From NCBI GenBank assembly GCA_950295325.1, contig OX485806.1, positions 1,304,001 to 1,368,000 of the forward strand: 64,000 bases of DNA. The letters are read 5' to 3'. A program made the translations under genes and the position numbers. The DNA is from Polytrichum commune (taxonomy: Eukaryota > Streptophyta > Polytrichopsida > Polytrichales > Polytrichaceae). Below, in pieces: positions 24,601 through 35,379 of the stretch; positions within the stretch are counted from its first letter, which is position 1; every line of letters starts with the position of its first letter. The notes beneath the pieces are model-generated. The model ran no database searches, had not been told where the DNA came from, and saw only the letters and a list, made by a program, of their open reading frames with translations.

Positions 24601-25248
24601 ATCTTGCCTTGTAATTTGGCACGAGTGTCCAGATTTTCTCCTCTTCCTAAAGGACACTACAGAAGCTTCAACTTCAAAAACTTGGCAGCAAGATAAGCCA
24701 ATGAAGTCCAGCTTGTTCTTTTGAACTCCAAATAACCAACGGTTGACCTTTTCAGTGCTACAATAATTAAGGTGTCTTAATCTTTGAAGCTCAATGTTGA
24801 TGAGGTTATGGATAACCCTGTTGATGCTCAGCATGGATTCTGAATCTTATACTTCTGTTGGTGTTTGCAAATACCCTAGTCAGAGCACTGACATGTTCTT
24901 TGACATTGTCTGCAGGAGGTGGTCCTTTTGGACCTTTTGAAAGTGGTTGCTGATCACAATGCACGCCTTGCCACACCTATTCGGTCCATGTATCGTGCAA
25001 CCGATTCAAGTGAGGCACGCAATGTAAGTTACAACAGAACTCGACTGTTGAACAGTGGGTCATTGGTGAATGCGGATGATGAAAGTGAAACGATCTCCAG
25101 CACTCCAAAACTTGAACGAAAGTCAAGCCTCAAATCTAAAACTGCAAAGGAATCACCTCAAAGCATAGACACAGTCACACTGCCTGTTGATTCAAAAGAC
25201 CAGATTGATGCCCTATCAAAGTGGAAGGCAATTAAAAACATCTCCTAG
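18644..25248 (+). CDS. plastid MscS-like mechanosensitive channel (MSL2/MSL3 type), 12 exons
   Basis: Role: stretch-activated ion channel of the plastid envelope that releases osmotic pressure and affects plastid shape and division. Exons: 18644-18718, 20838-21019, 21358-21484, 21938-22035, 22198-22311, 22742-22802, 22947-23096, 23336-23446, 23713-23880, 24149-24262, 24490-24546, 24916-25248. All phases agree and give 529 residues. The N-terminus ([16 protein letters not shown]) suits a transit peptide. Five hydrophobic segments lie at about 72-86, 104-123, 145-161, 183-202 and 228-246. The pore-lining region follows ([20 protein letters not shown]), then the MscS beta domain with [17 protein letters not shown] and [33 protein letters not shown] and [11 protein letters not shown] match the plant MSL2/3 group. 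The serine-rich tail is shorter than I recall for Arabidopsis MSL2/3 (about 670 residues). Intron 5 has a GC donor. The first exon assignment is the least certain part. Confidence 0.88.
18872..19437 (+). repeat. degenerate tandem repeat in intron 1 of the MSL gene
   Basis: About seven units of roughly 45-95 bp start with GGCGTGAATTATGGTGTTGC (at about 18872, 18966, 19044, 19138, 19225, 19313 and 19355). They continue through TTCATCTTTGAGTTG, AAGTCTATAT and a CGGGCATCACGAGAATT block. The sixth unit is truncated. Confidence 0.8.
20373..20730. mobile_element. MITE, family A copy 2, in MSL intron 1
   Basis: The left end TACACTAAATATTCCTATTA is the inverted match of the right end at about 20703-20730. 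The interior is built of inverted AATTAGCGTGGG / CCCACGCTAATTTT blocks and is the least degenerate of the three copies. The inverted similarity may extend outward by GCAAAC on each side. It lies about 110 bases upstream of exon 2. Confidence 0.7.
24571..24660 (+). mobile_element. possible tRNA-derived SINE remnant in MSL intron 11
   Basis: GGGCATTGCTCTAGTGGTAG resembles a tRNA 5' end with an A box. GGCACGAGTGTCC about 35 bases on could be a decayed B box. There is no cloverleaf and no poly(A) tail, so this is weak. Confidence 0.3.
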
Positions 25249-27263
25249 TCCAGGAGTACCATGTACTTCAGCAAAAGGAAAGTCATGGCTTGAAGTGGTG
25301 GAATCAGTCATGTCACTTCTCCAACTGGCAACTTACAATGGGCTTATGGTCGATAATACCATTGTTTGGTGCTATAATGTCATTGAAGTTTGATCTTGGT
25401 TCTAGATTTGAAAGTTCATTGAAGCCAATACACTACTTAATCTTTAGGTCAAAATGCTATAGTGCAGCCTGCAGGTTCATCTGGGGATTCTGGTTGTAGT
25501 TGTAGTTGTAGTTTGAAAGTCCTCCTGTAGATAATGTGCATAGGTGCCAGCAAATTTTTTCAGGGTGTGACATGTATATTGCCAGAACTTCTTGAACCAG
25601 TATCCTGCAGGACCAAAAGATCAGGTAGATTTTTTATTCCAAAGTGTCCAAGACCAGGCCAGATGACTGTATAGGCTCTGTTCAATGATGGACGATGGGT
25701 ATTGAGGGTAGTCGGCTTGAGCAATACAGTGACTAGCTTCTGGAAACATTGGAGGATGAATGGACCCCACAAGGGTTGTCACTGCAACTGGACTAGTTCA
25801 CAGCATTTTTGTAGATATTTTTTGAGGTGTTTGACAATGATTTCATGAGCTACAGTGAATTCATGTAGCTTTGTGGAGTAGGAAGATAGATGGAGGACAG
25901 GATTCTAATTTTTTTCTTCTACTGGTAGCTTATATGGCTCTATTAGTGTACATTTAAAAGGGGTAGGCTCTTGTGGAAGCGGCCTATCCCAATCAAGCAG
26001 GGGGATCAGTTCAATGTGTATTTGTATCACCTGAATCAGCTTATTTTCCGAATTGGAGAAAACCTACTCTATGTGTTGTTGGTTAGATTCTTTGAGCAAA
26101 ATACAATGTACCCAGTAACCAGGAGGTTAGAGCATGATTTATTCGTGTGATTTGTTTGCAGGTGTTCTATGTGCATCTATATGCATCATTGAGTGTTTCT
26201 GTTGCAATCTAACGTCTCGTGTGTATATCTTCAAAAACTTGAGCTTCTAATTTCATGTCTTGGAGTGTTTTGTGTGATATGCATGCACCCTAGAGTGACA
26301 TATGATTGATATGTCCCAGGGAACCTGTGTGGGTTTTCCATCACCAACCACTGAATGATGTGACTTTGTCATTTCAGGGAAATTCAAGTTCTTTCTTTGA
26401 TATGGAGGGCTAGGCAGCCAAAGTACCTTGACTCCTGCCGCTTCTTCACCTAGAAAATGTACTCTGATTTGACCAACTGCTCTTTATTGAGTGCTCAAAG
26501 TTGTGGTTGTCACAAATTCAACACTTTAGTCATTGTCGGAGTCTCGGATTGCTGCCAGGATCTTCCAGCCTGCGTTGAGCCTCTTGCTTTGTTTTAACCT
26601 CACAGTGCTGTGTAAATAGTTTCATGACATGACAGCCATGGTTAGAAGTAGCTTCCAGTTTTCAGACCATGTTGGTGCTGGATATGCCATATGGACTCAT
26701 TTGATGAGCTCCTTCAAGTGTAAATCTCTGTGACTTCATTGTTCACACAAGAGAGCAAGAAATCGAAGATTGTAGATATGAGGCTGAAGCTTGGCCTATT
26801 GTAGAATTGAAGAAAATGCCAACCTCGTCTGAAATGACCCTTCAAGTTATTGGATGCACAGTAAATTGTAGGCATTTTGGGAAAATTACAATAGGAAATT
26901 GCAGGTGGGTCACAAATGGAAACTCTGGAGGTTTCCAGTCCAGAGTTTTGCTGGGGTCCATGTCATCCCTTGGAGATAAAAATAGAAAATTTCCTGTTTC
27001 ATCTGCTTTTATAAATGGACCCATAGGTTGATCATTCTGCGGCGTGGTCACTGTACACCAGATTTGAGATTGTTTTTTTGTTTATTGAGTATTTGTCACT
27101 TAGAAACCTTTCACCTATGAGCATTGAGCAAGGTTGGCATTTCTGTACCATGGATTTCTTCTGGGCTTTGGGTACGGGTGGAAGATTCAGTGTTAAAGGC
27201 ACTCTGCAGACAGCTTCTCTCTAGACTCTGACGTGAGCTGGTGCAAGATAAGGTAAGCGGGCG
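25249..27263. other. gene-free stretch after the MSL gene
   Basis: This probably contains the MSL 3' untranslated region. No frame has a recognisable product. TTGTAGTTGTAGTTGTAG at about 25495 is a short trinucleotide-like run. No RNA gene or mobile-element end is seen. Confidence 0.5.
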
Positions 27264-27640
27264 TAATTTGGTTACTCATCTTTATCGGACACCTATATTT
27301 GAGTGGAGTGTGGTATTAGGTGTGGATCTAAGAACGGCCACCAAAAGGGCATCGTTCGTTCAGAGGAGATTGAACTACGTGCTCTGAAAAGGTTGTTAAC
27401 TTGTTACCCATTCCAAGCTCAATACTCAACATAAATGGGGACACATTTATGGCCATTTAATAACAAGAGAATATTCTCTTTGACAAAGCACGAATATACA
27501 AGCTATTCAAATAAGCTCCGACAAATTACAATCATGGAGAATATGGCTACGGCCTCGATTTGGATTTGCTAATCATCCAATCTCGTACTAATCGCGCGTT
27601 TATACTAGGAGAAGTGGGCTAATCGGAAGAAGCAACCTTA
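27264..27640 (+). repeat. dispersed repeat R1, copy 2, just upstream of the proton channel gene
   Basis: It shares GGACACCTATATTTGAGTGG, ACCTCGATTTGGATTTG (here GCCTCG), TACTAATCGCG-G and AGAAGTGGGCTAATCGGAA with the copy at 31020-31370, in the same order and strand. It ends about 170 bases before the channel start codon. Confidence 0.75.
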
Positions 27641-27811
27641 GATAGAAGTCTAGGACATCGTCGCACTTTACCCAAGAAAATGCACTGCGGCGAGTCCTTT
27701 TGCCCCAGGAGCAGCAGGGAAAGCAACCGGTTGGATATGTTCCAAAACCTTCGGAGGCCTCTTCAGTAGACGCACGCAGCTTCTGTTTGTTGTCGCAAGG
27801 AAACATCAGCT

Positions 27812-28750
27812 ATGGCGGAGGACACGCAACGAGGGGATTACGATGAAGCAGGCTACGGGGGAGGCGATCAAAGCTGGGATACAGAGAGAGGTGAAGCTCG
27901 GAGGAGGATTCCATCCAATGAGGAGGAAGAGGAGGATTCCATCCGCAGTGCGCTACTTCGGAAGAAGATGAGCAACGGAGGAGATGGTGAAGATGTCGAA
28001 AGAGTGGATCCAAATGACAGCACTTACTGCGGTGACGATGACCTCGCAAAGCTAAAGGAGAATCTCGCAAGGGTGACAGCAGCATGGAAGGAGAAGAGCC
28101 GTGGGAAGCGTGCACCTGCAGGGAGATGGCGCGGTAGCGGACAGCATCACATCGATTCTCGTGCACCCTGGCGGAAGGAGTTGGCCGAAGCGTTGGAATC
28201 CACATGGACACATGTTGTTATTGTCACTCTCTTGCTAGTTGATCTCCTGGCCACGGCGATCGATATCCTGAAGACCATCCACAACAAGTCACATGACCTG
28301 GACGCATGTGTGGCCATGGTGGAGGCTTGCACATCTTGCATAGGCCATTTCGAACGGAGCAAGGAGTGGGAGTGGACGTATTGGCTGAGCATTGTCATTC
28401 TGATTGTGTTGCTGGTGAACATCGCGGGGTTGTTTGTGGCTTTTGGTTTTTCGTTCTTCATTCACCCAGGGTATGTTTTGGATTTGGTTGTGGTGGCCAC
28501 GGCTCTCCTCTTGGAGATTCTTTTGGACGCTGACACGGCGGGTTTGCTCATCATCCTAACCCTGTGGCGGATCGTGCGAGTGGCCCATGGAATCTTCGAG
28601 GTTACAGATGAAGCGTGGGAGAAGGATATGCATAAACTGGAAGCTCAGATTGAGGCTGTGCAATCTGCTCATGATAAGGATCAAGATCTTCTGCAAGAGA
28701 AAGATCGCCGAATCGCCGAGTTAGAATCACAGCTTAATTATAATGGTTGA
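27812..28750 (+). CDS. voltage-gated proton channel (Hv1/VSOP type), single exon
   Basis: Role: a lone voltage-sensor domain that conducts protons across a membrane. Seen: 312 residues. An acidic N-terminus of about 120 residues is followed by S1 near 134-152 with the selectivity aspartate Asp144 (LLVDLL), S2 near 189-213, S3 near 221-238 with Asp224, S4 near 244-262, and a C-terminal coiled coil (270-308) like the dimerising coil of Hv1. The S4 signature of animal channels is RxWRxxR; here it reads TLWRIVR, so the first arginine is Thr250 while Arg253 and Arg256 remain. By alignment the S2 glutamate of the animal charge-transfer site is Asn203. Whether these changes are usual in plant Hv1 proteins I cannot tell from here. 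The long antisense frames over this gene are shadows. Confidence 0.85.
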   Translation: MAEDTQRGDYDEAGYGGGDQSWDTERGEARRRIPSNEEEEEDSIRSALLRKKMSNGGDGEDVERVDPNDSTYCGDDDLAKLKENLARVTAAWKEKSRGKRAPAGRWRGSGQHHIDSRAPWRKELAEALESTWTHVVIVTLLLVDLLATAIDILKTIHNKSHDLDACVAMVEACTSCIGHFERSKEWEWTYWLSIVILIVLLVNIAGLFVAFGFSFFIHPGYVLDLVVVATALLLEILLDADTAGLLIILTLWRIVRVAHGIFEVTDEAWEKDMHKLEAQIEAVQSAHDKDQDLLQEKDRRIAELESQLNYNG

Positions 28751-30660
28751 CAAGTTTCTTGCACAACCAGCCCGCCCTGGTTGCATTCCAACATATACCT
28801 TCGTTTCTCGGCAGATTGCGGAGCTGCTTGGCTTTCCTGCAACCACTTGCAAACTTTCGAAATTCTCTGAGCGATTCAGGGTCTGCTGGAGGCGTTGATA
28901 AGGTCTGGAAGAAGGAAATCAGCGCACCTTACTGAGACGAGTTTGAGTTCAGGGGATTGTGAACTCGGCGAAGATGAGGGTTGGTGCATATTGCAGATTC
29001 AGTGACTTTGCATTATTGAAAGTTTTTCATCGCCTGTGTAAATCTTCTGCACATTATGTTAGATCTCCTCATAGAAATCTTTGCGCAATTACGTCTGTAC
29101 CGCTTGTGTAGTGTGAGTGAATCTCCTACAGAGTCTTGAGAGTTACGGAGTTTCTGACAATGAGTCTTAGGAGGTATGTCTTGCAGCGCCGAATTTTCAA
29201 AGGCCGCTGTAGAAGGGTGGAGTAGAATACGACCATCTATCGATTGAGAAGGATGCAATCCCAGAGCATCAACAAGAGTAGGATACGTGTTCTTAACGCC
29301 AGAGGTCCTTGACAATATGTGCAAGACCATTTTTCTTGTATATGTAAGAATGCAAGTTCCTTGGGAACTGCAAGGTGCAAGATTTGAGAATGAATTTGTA
29401 AACAAGAATGGCACACAGAGATTCTGTGCTTCAGCTATTGGCCAGTTGAGTTTCAAGTTTCTTGGCCATACATTGACTTGCATGCATGATTGATTCTATC
29501 AAGGATGTTTTTTTTTTTTTTTTGCTGATTCTATGCGTTTGGTGTTGACTGGCGGTTTTCCATTGGTTCATTTGAAATTCCCTATAGGATGCAAGCTGAG
29601 CGCTAAGGCGTTACTCGAGTAATGGTGAACATGATGTGGGATGCCTTCATTTAGTTTTGGATCGATTTTTGTGTACCCCTCTTGCATTTGGATGATTGTG
29701 TGCAATTCTACTGCTTCTGTAATCTCTTTCGGACTTTATTGCCTTGCTTTGCTGCACATCCTGATGGCTGGAAGTCCATTGTTGATGTTTTGATTTGTTT
29801 CGAGCGGGTTTCCTGAGTAGCCTATGTAGACTCTCGGTTCAAATGGAAAAATTGTTAGGTAATCCGGATAACCCAAGAATGATTCCAGTTGGGGCACACC
29901 ACTTCAATTGAATCTTTGCAGATGCATGTAACAAATGAGGTACTAATGAGAGTTTGCCACTCAACTATTCGCGTCTCGCACCATCAGTCGTCCATGAAAC
30001 TGCCCAACCTGCTTTTGCAACATGAGCGCAAATAGCTTGAACCCCATAACACTTTTGGAACCAGATTTGAACCTTTTATACATATGGTAATTGAAATTTG
30101 TACAACTTGAACACATGTATATTGTGATGTGACTTTTTGGTAGTTAGTGATAGATTATGTCCTGCAAGGTTACACTTCTTGACACCCATCACAAAGTAAA
30201 TTGGAAAAAGTTTGATGAAGATTTCATATCATTGAATACCATGCCCTCATACTAGTCATATGCAATAATAAGAGACCGCCCCTTCCTAATCACAAGCATA
30301 ATCTCGAAAAGCAAGGGCCTGATCTGTTGCTCTCATTCCGAAGTTTAGTTTCCTTCACATCCTCCATAAAAAGACTGATTTTTTGTGAGAGACTAATGTC
30401 CTCTTCAAGAGGGCGGATGGATTTGAAGCCCATTTGATGACCATTTTTAGATTGTATGAGAGTTTTATCATTTTCTCATTAGGAGAAGGGTTTGCTAACT
30501 TTGTGCTCAAGAATTGCATGCGAAATGTACATCTTTTGTGTGGAAAGTCCAAGACGATTGTAATGAACCTCGAAGCAGAGGAAATTTCAGTCTGTTGCAA
30601 TCCCTGTTTTCTGGATATCACAAATTGTTGGTCACTTTATTCAGATAAATCGGTACAAAA
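28751..30660. other. gene-free stretch after the proton channel gene
   Basis: The first few hundred bases are probably its 3' untranslated region. A 17-base T run lies at about 29507. No frame shows a known product, although the minus frame 29013-29483 is fairly long (156 codons). No repeat ends are seen. Confidence 0.45.
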
Positions 30661-30664
30661 ATAC

Positions 30665-31680
30665 TACACTTGTGTAACTACGTTAAGTGCCTATTTGTGT
30701 TCGGTTTCGGTATTTTGACTATGTGGATGATTTTACAAATACTCACATTCTTCTTAACACAAGACATCATATTCTGCTGGAAGTGATAGGGTACAATAAT
30801 GACATCAACTCTCATTGTTCACTTCACTATTTGCAAGAGTGAAGCAATATTAGGATACTTCAGTAAAAATTCTTGGATTTGAGTACTTCTCCAATGCATA
30901 GAGCTGACTGTGTGTTTGGATCATATCAGCAAGGTTTGAACTCTTACCCCAAAGTTTTAGTGTAGTTTGAAGGTTTTCTTGCTTCAACTAAATTGCTTTT
31001 TGGACTAAATTGATTAATCTACCTTGATTGGACACCTATATTTGAGTGGTATACGGTTAGGGTTTAGGGTTTAGGAACGAATACCAAAAAGATGTGTTCA
31101 AAAGAGGATGAATTACATGCTCGAAATATGTTAACCATTCTAGGCTCCATAGCCAACCTAATTAGAGGGACCTATACGACCATTTAATGACCACAAAAAT
31201 CTTCATTTTGACATTAAACAATATACTCATGTGAGCTTTGGAAACTATGAGGAAAGGGGCTACGACCTCGATTTGGATTTGTCCACCTTGTACTAATCGC
31301 GTGCTTCATATCCTAGTAGAAGTGGGCTAATCGGAAAAAGTTAACCATTTAGGACCCATATACCATATCTCCGACGAATTTGATCTTAAGTAGTCATAGA
31401 TTTGGCCTTTTTGACAAATGTCCATAGTTTAGTATTAATTTTCATAATTGTTTCAATTGTGGAACTACATTTTGTACCTATCTGTGTTCAATGTTTAGGT
31501 ATTCGACTACGTAGCTGATTTTGCAAAGGTTCACATTCTTTTCAACACAGGATATCCCATTCTGTTGGAATTGATAGGGTACAATAAGGACACCAACTCA
31601 TTGTTCACTTCACTATTAGCAAGTGTGAAGAAATCTCATTAGAATACTTCGGTATAGATTCTTGAATTCATATTTGAACA
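30665..31680 (+). repeat. direct duplication of about 215 bp flanking a copy of R1
   Basis: Unit 1 at 30665-30880 and unit 2 at 31455-31680 share, in order, TAACTACGTTAAGTGCCTAT-like, TTCACATTCTT, TGATAGGGTACAATAA and TTGTTCACTTCACTAT. Between them, 31020-31370 is copy 3 of R1. The pair does not have TG...CA ends, so a plain segmental duplication is more likely than LTRs. Confidence 0.65.
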
Positions 31681-34560
31681 CATCAACTGAATGGAATAGA
31701 AAGGGTTTAAAGGAATCGTAGCCATTGTGCTCATAAAATTGTACATGCAATTGCGATTGCAAACTTTGAAATCCAAGAAACATGCATATTTGACTCCATC
31801 ACATTACATGTTTTTTGGGTTATCTCTTAGTTGTAATTTTTTTAAAGGTCGGCAATCATTGTTAGTATTGTGAAATGAACTTGCTCATTGCTAATTAAGT
31901 GCAGATGTATTATTGTGACCACATACATTTGTTTATATTAGTCAAAGTTCTTCACGGCTCTTGTTAAGCAAATATGTAAGAGTTTTCTTTCAAAATGTAC
32001 AGATTTTTTATAATGAGGTATAGTGGGTGCTACAAGTAGAAATATCTTGATTTTTGAAATTAAGCCTATTAGAGTATTTTGACATCTCCTCATTTTATAG
32101 ATCTCCCAATGTCATATCTATAGAGTGGGAGTTGAATTAGGTTGCAAATAGCTCCATCTAGTTTCCCAAATGAAATTCTAGTTATCTGAAGTTAATTTGG
32201 TTTCATCCACATTAGTTATTTAATTTTTACATTCTACCACAAATATTCATTGAGGCTAAACTTATGAGTGACAGAAATAGAAAAGCATGCAATGGAATTG
32301 TTCTCATCAACCCACTACATTCATCATCAAGCACCATTGACCGGGATACAAGTGATCACTATACTAAATTGTCCTATTATTGTAGGTTTCCATTTTGGAG
32401 TCATGTATTGTTGTAAATTTTTACCGACATTGTCCATTTGTACTAAGTAAGATATATCATGTGCATACTAACTATTTATGTAACTTGAGTAGAAAATCAT
32501 TTGCTCAATAAAATGTTATAGAAATATGTAACTCTAAATGGTATCCCACACTAATAGGACAAGTCATTGTAGTCATGGCCCCTAATGGGACAAAGCCAAT
32601 AAATATTTACATACATATACTATTTCATAATTAATACATAAAGTACCACATGGTCAACTTTAATGTAAAACATCACACCCACTGGTTAATCCATTAACCA
32701 TGGTAGATATATTCATAAAAGAATTTTGACGTTGGAATTTGATTTAGAGGCCTTAGTTTAGTCTAGTGCGACCCAATTGGGATTTTTTAAACCACAAACC
32801 TATAGCGGGCATCTCCCATGGTAAGTAGTGTTGTGAAACTTAACCCTCAAGAACATCAAGGCATTGAGCCTCATCACTTACATGTGACAAGGTTGGGCCC
32901 CAAAAAGTTCAGAAAGTGGGGCCAAATTGAGGGTTTAATGCACATGAATCAGGCCGGCCCCAAGCCCTGAATAAGGTGGGTCACGTACACTATTTGTGAA
33001 GGGCCTAAACCAATGCCTAGAGGTCTCAAAGTGTCACATCCACTGATTGCCACTGTGATATTATTTGTCAACTAATTATTTCATGATGACATTAAGCGTA
33101 GCACATTGGGATACTTGAGATGATGATTTCACATTTTGGTATACAAGGGGAAGCCGGTATTGAGCCTACTAATGACAAGTACCATGTGTTTACAATTTAG
33201 TATGGAAGAGGAAGATATTCTTGTACATAGTACTAATGCCAAGTGTTTAGTTGTGTATACTTCTAGCCAACTTGTAGACCATTGTGTAGCATAGACATAC
33301 ACCTCATAACACTTTCGAACATACTCATGCCAAGATATTAATAAACGCACTTGAATGCCAAGTGGCATGAGGTGACTCTAATAGTGAAATCGTTGATCAT
33401 TAATGTAACCTAGCATACACCTCAAAATAGGGTAAGTGACAATATATACTATAAATTGTGTAGTGTCAGCTGTTCAATTGCCTACTTCAAAGGCTTCTGT
33501 CCTCTTGAATTCCTCAACACTCACCAAATTCATAAATCTCATACACATACAATCGCTTTGAAACAAAAGAAACTTCTCAAAGTCAGAGATCGGAAGGTTA
33601 GCAAGGTGAAGAGTTTTCGAGCATCAGCTGAGAAGCGAGGCGGTCGTTAGCTTGTGATATCGGGGCTTGGATAAGTGAGGTTGACTTAGAGTTTGGAGGA
33701 TGGTGTTGTAGTGGCGTAAGATCAGATTTAAAGTAATCGGGGTCTTAAACGAACACTTTTTCTAAAATTTTAATTTTATTTAGCACCCATTGCATTCACT
33801 TTTGGAGATTGTCAAGGAGGAGGCTGGAAGTGCCGTCCAGAATTGCCGCCCTCTGAGGCGGCCACGTCATCCTACGATCCCCACGTTCCCTGAGAGCATG
33901 AGTGCATATATAGAAGAGTATGCCCGCCACAATTGATGCACACCTTTGCCATAGAGCACTACAGACTTTTTTCGAAGATTCCGGAAGAGACTCGCTCCGT
34001 AGAGGAGCCTCAAGGTACAACCCTCGTTGCTATAGAAAATCCCAATTCAGCGAGAGCAATTAATGAAGCATCCTAGCTCTAGCAATAATTTCTAGTTCAT
34101 TTACTATGGTTTCCTAGGCTTGCTTTGGGCACATGTCATTTATGGAATGATTTGAGAAATTTGTTCCATAGAATGTACGTTTTTCAAGTACTCAGATCCG
34201 AATAGTAGATAAGAAGATGCATATATTTAGAAAGATGTAGCAATTTTTTCCAAATTTTAAGGCCATTCCAATTCTAATTGGACTTATTCACAAATACTTG
34301 CTTCAATGTCAAAACGCTTCCGAAATGTCCAAAAACATGTCCAAAAAACCTATATGAAACATACTCTTGATAGATAAAATAAAGAAAATAATCATTAAAT
34401 GCTTTAAGTTTTAGTCAAAACGTAAAAACTTACAAAATTGACTCCCTAATTATTATAAACCACTATTCAGATTTGAAACAAAGCTTGTGGACCTAATAAA
34501 AAATGTGCAAAAAGCCATATATGGTCTTATAATCCTTCAGGGGTTAAGTATTTGTAATGT
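31681..34560. other. gene-free, AT-rich stretch
   Basis: It holds one MITE (32358-32573) and a dispersed repeat at 32863-32990. That repeat (CCTCATCACTTACATGTG, AATGCACATGAATC, GGCC-GCCC) recurs at about 47000-47117. No coding signal is seen. The plus frame 33456-33650 and the minus frame 33796-34020 have no recognisable product. Confidence 0.5.
32358..32573. mobile_element. MITE, family A, short copy
   Basis: ACTATACTAAATTGTCCTAT at the left is the inverted match of the right end at about 32545-32573. The ends match the family at 311-661 and 20373-20730. The interior is shorter and different, and shares a stretch with the MITE at 17321-17504. Confidence 0.55.
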
Positions 34561-34750
34561 AGAGTGATCGACCGCTGTCCATGGCTCGTGCCGTTGCTAT
34601 GAGGAGTTCCGCTGCCATTGCAATAAGATAGTGGAACGGTCGATTCTTCTTCGCCACATTTGCCACAAGTGCAGTGACGTTTGACATCGTCAGCTGCTGG
34701 AGCTCCTACATCCGGTGAAGCATCAACGCGAATTATACAGCAAAGATGCA

Positions 34751-35347
34751 GCTAATCGACTTCGATGCTTATTCCGCCTTCTACTCTGTACGGTTCGGCT
34801 CTCCTGGAAATCTTCTTGACATCCTAATATTCCTAAAGTGACGGACGATTTCTCCACACTTGTTCACGATATTCATGTTAGCTTGATTCTTGAGCGCTAG
34901 ACCACACTCCAGAGTCAGGGCACTTTTAATTAAAGAAGCATAGAATGCTTCTTGCTAATCGATTCGATGCTTATTCTGCCTTCTACTCTGTACTCTCCAG
35001 CTCTCCTGACTCAAAGTCTTATTGACATCCTAATATTCCTAAATTGACGGATGATTTCTCCACAGTTGTTCGCGATATTCAAGTTTAAGTGCCCGAACAG
35101 ACTCCAGAGTCAGGGCACTGTTATTTGAAGAAGCATAGACTGTTTCTTGCTAATCGAATTCAATGCTTATTCCGCCTTCTATTTTGTACTCCCCGGATTT
35201 GAAAGTCTTGTTGACATTATAATATTCCTAAACTGACAAATGATTGCTGCATGGTTGTTCACGATATTCAAGCTAGCTGTGATCTTGAGTGCCAGAACAG
35301 ACTCCAGAGTCAGTACACTGTTATTTACAGAAGCATAGAATGTTTCT
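34751..35347 (+). repeat. three tandem copies of a roughly 200-bp unit
   Basis: The copies run 34751-34953, 34954-35148 and 35149-35347. Each starts GCTAATCGA-TTC-ATGCTTA and includes GACATCCTAATATTCCTAAA, TGTTCACGATATTCA and ACTCCAGAGTCAG. Each ends GAAGCATAGA. The third copy ends about 30 bases before the first clear exon of the topoisomerase VIB-like gene. Confidence 0.9.
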
Positions 35348-35379
35348 CGAGATGATAACATGAAATTTTTCTTGCGCAG

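Noticed and set aside
27810-28461. Antisense frames over the proton channel gene
   Set aside because: They mirror a GC-rich coding exon; the plus-strand product has full voltage-sensor features.
30665-31680. LTR retrotransposon with short LTRs
   Set aside because: The direct repeats lack TG...CA tips, a target duplication and primer-binding or polypurine sites, and the middle is repeat R1.
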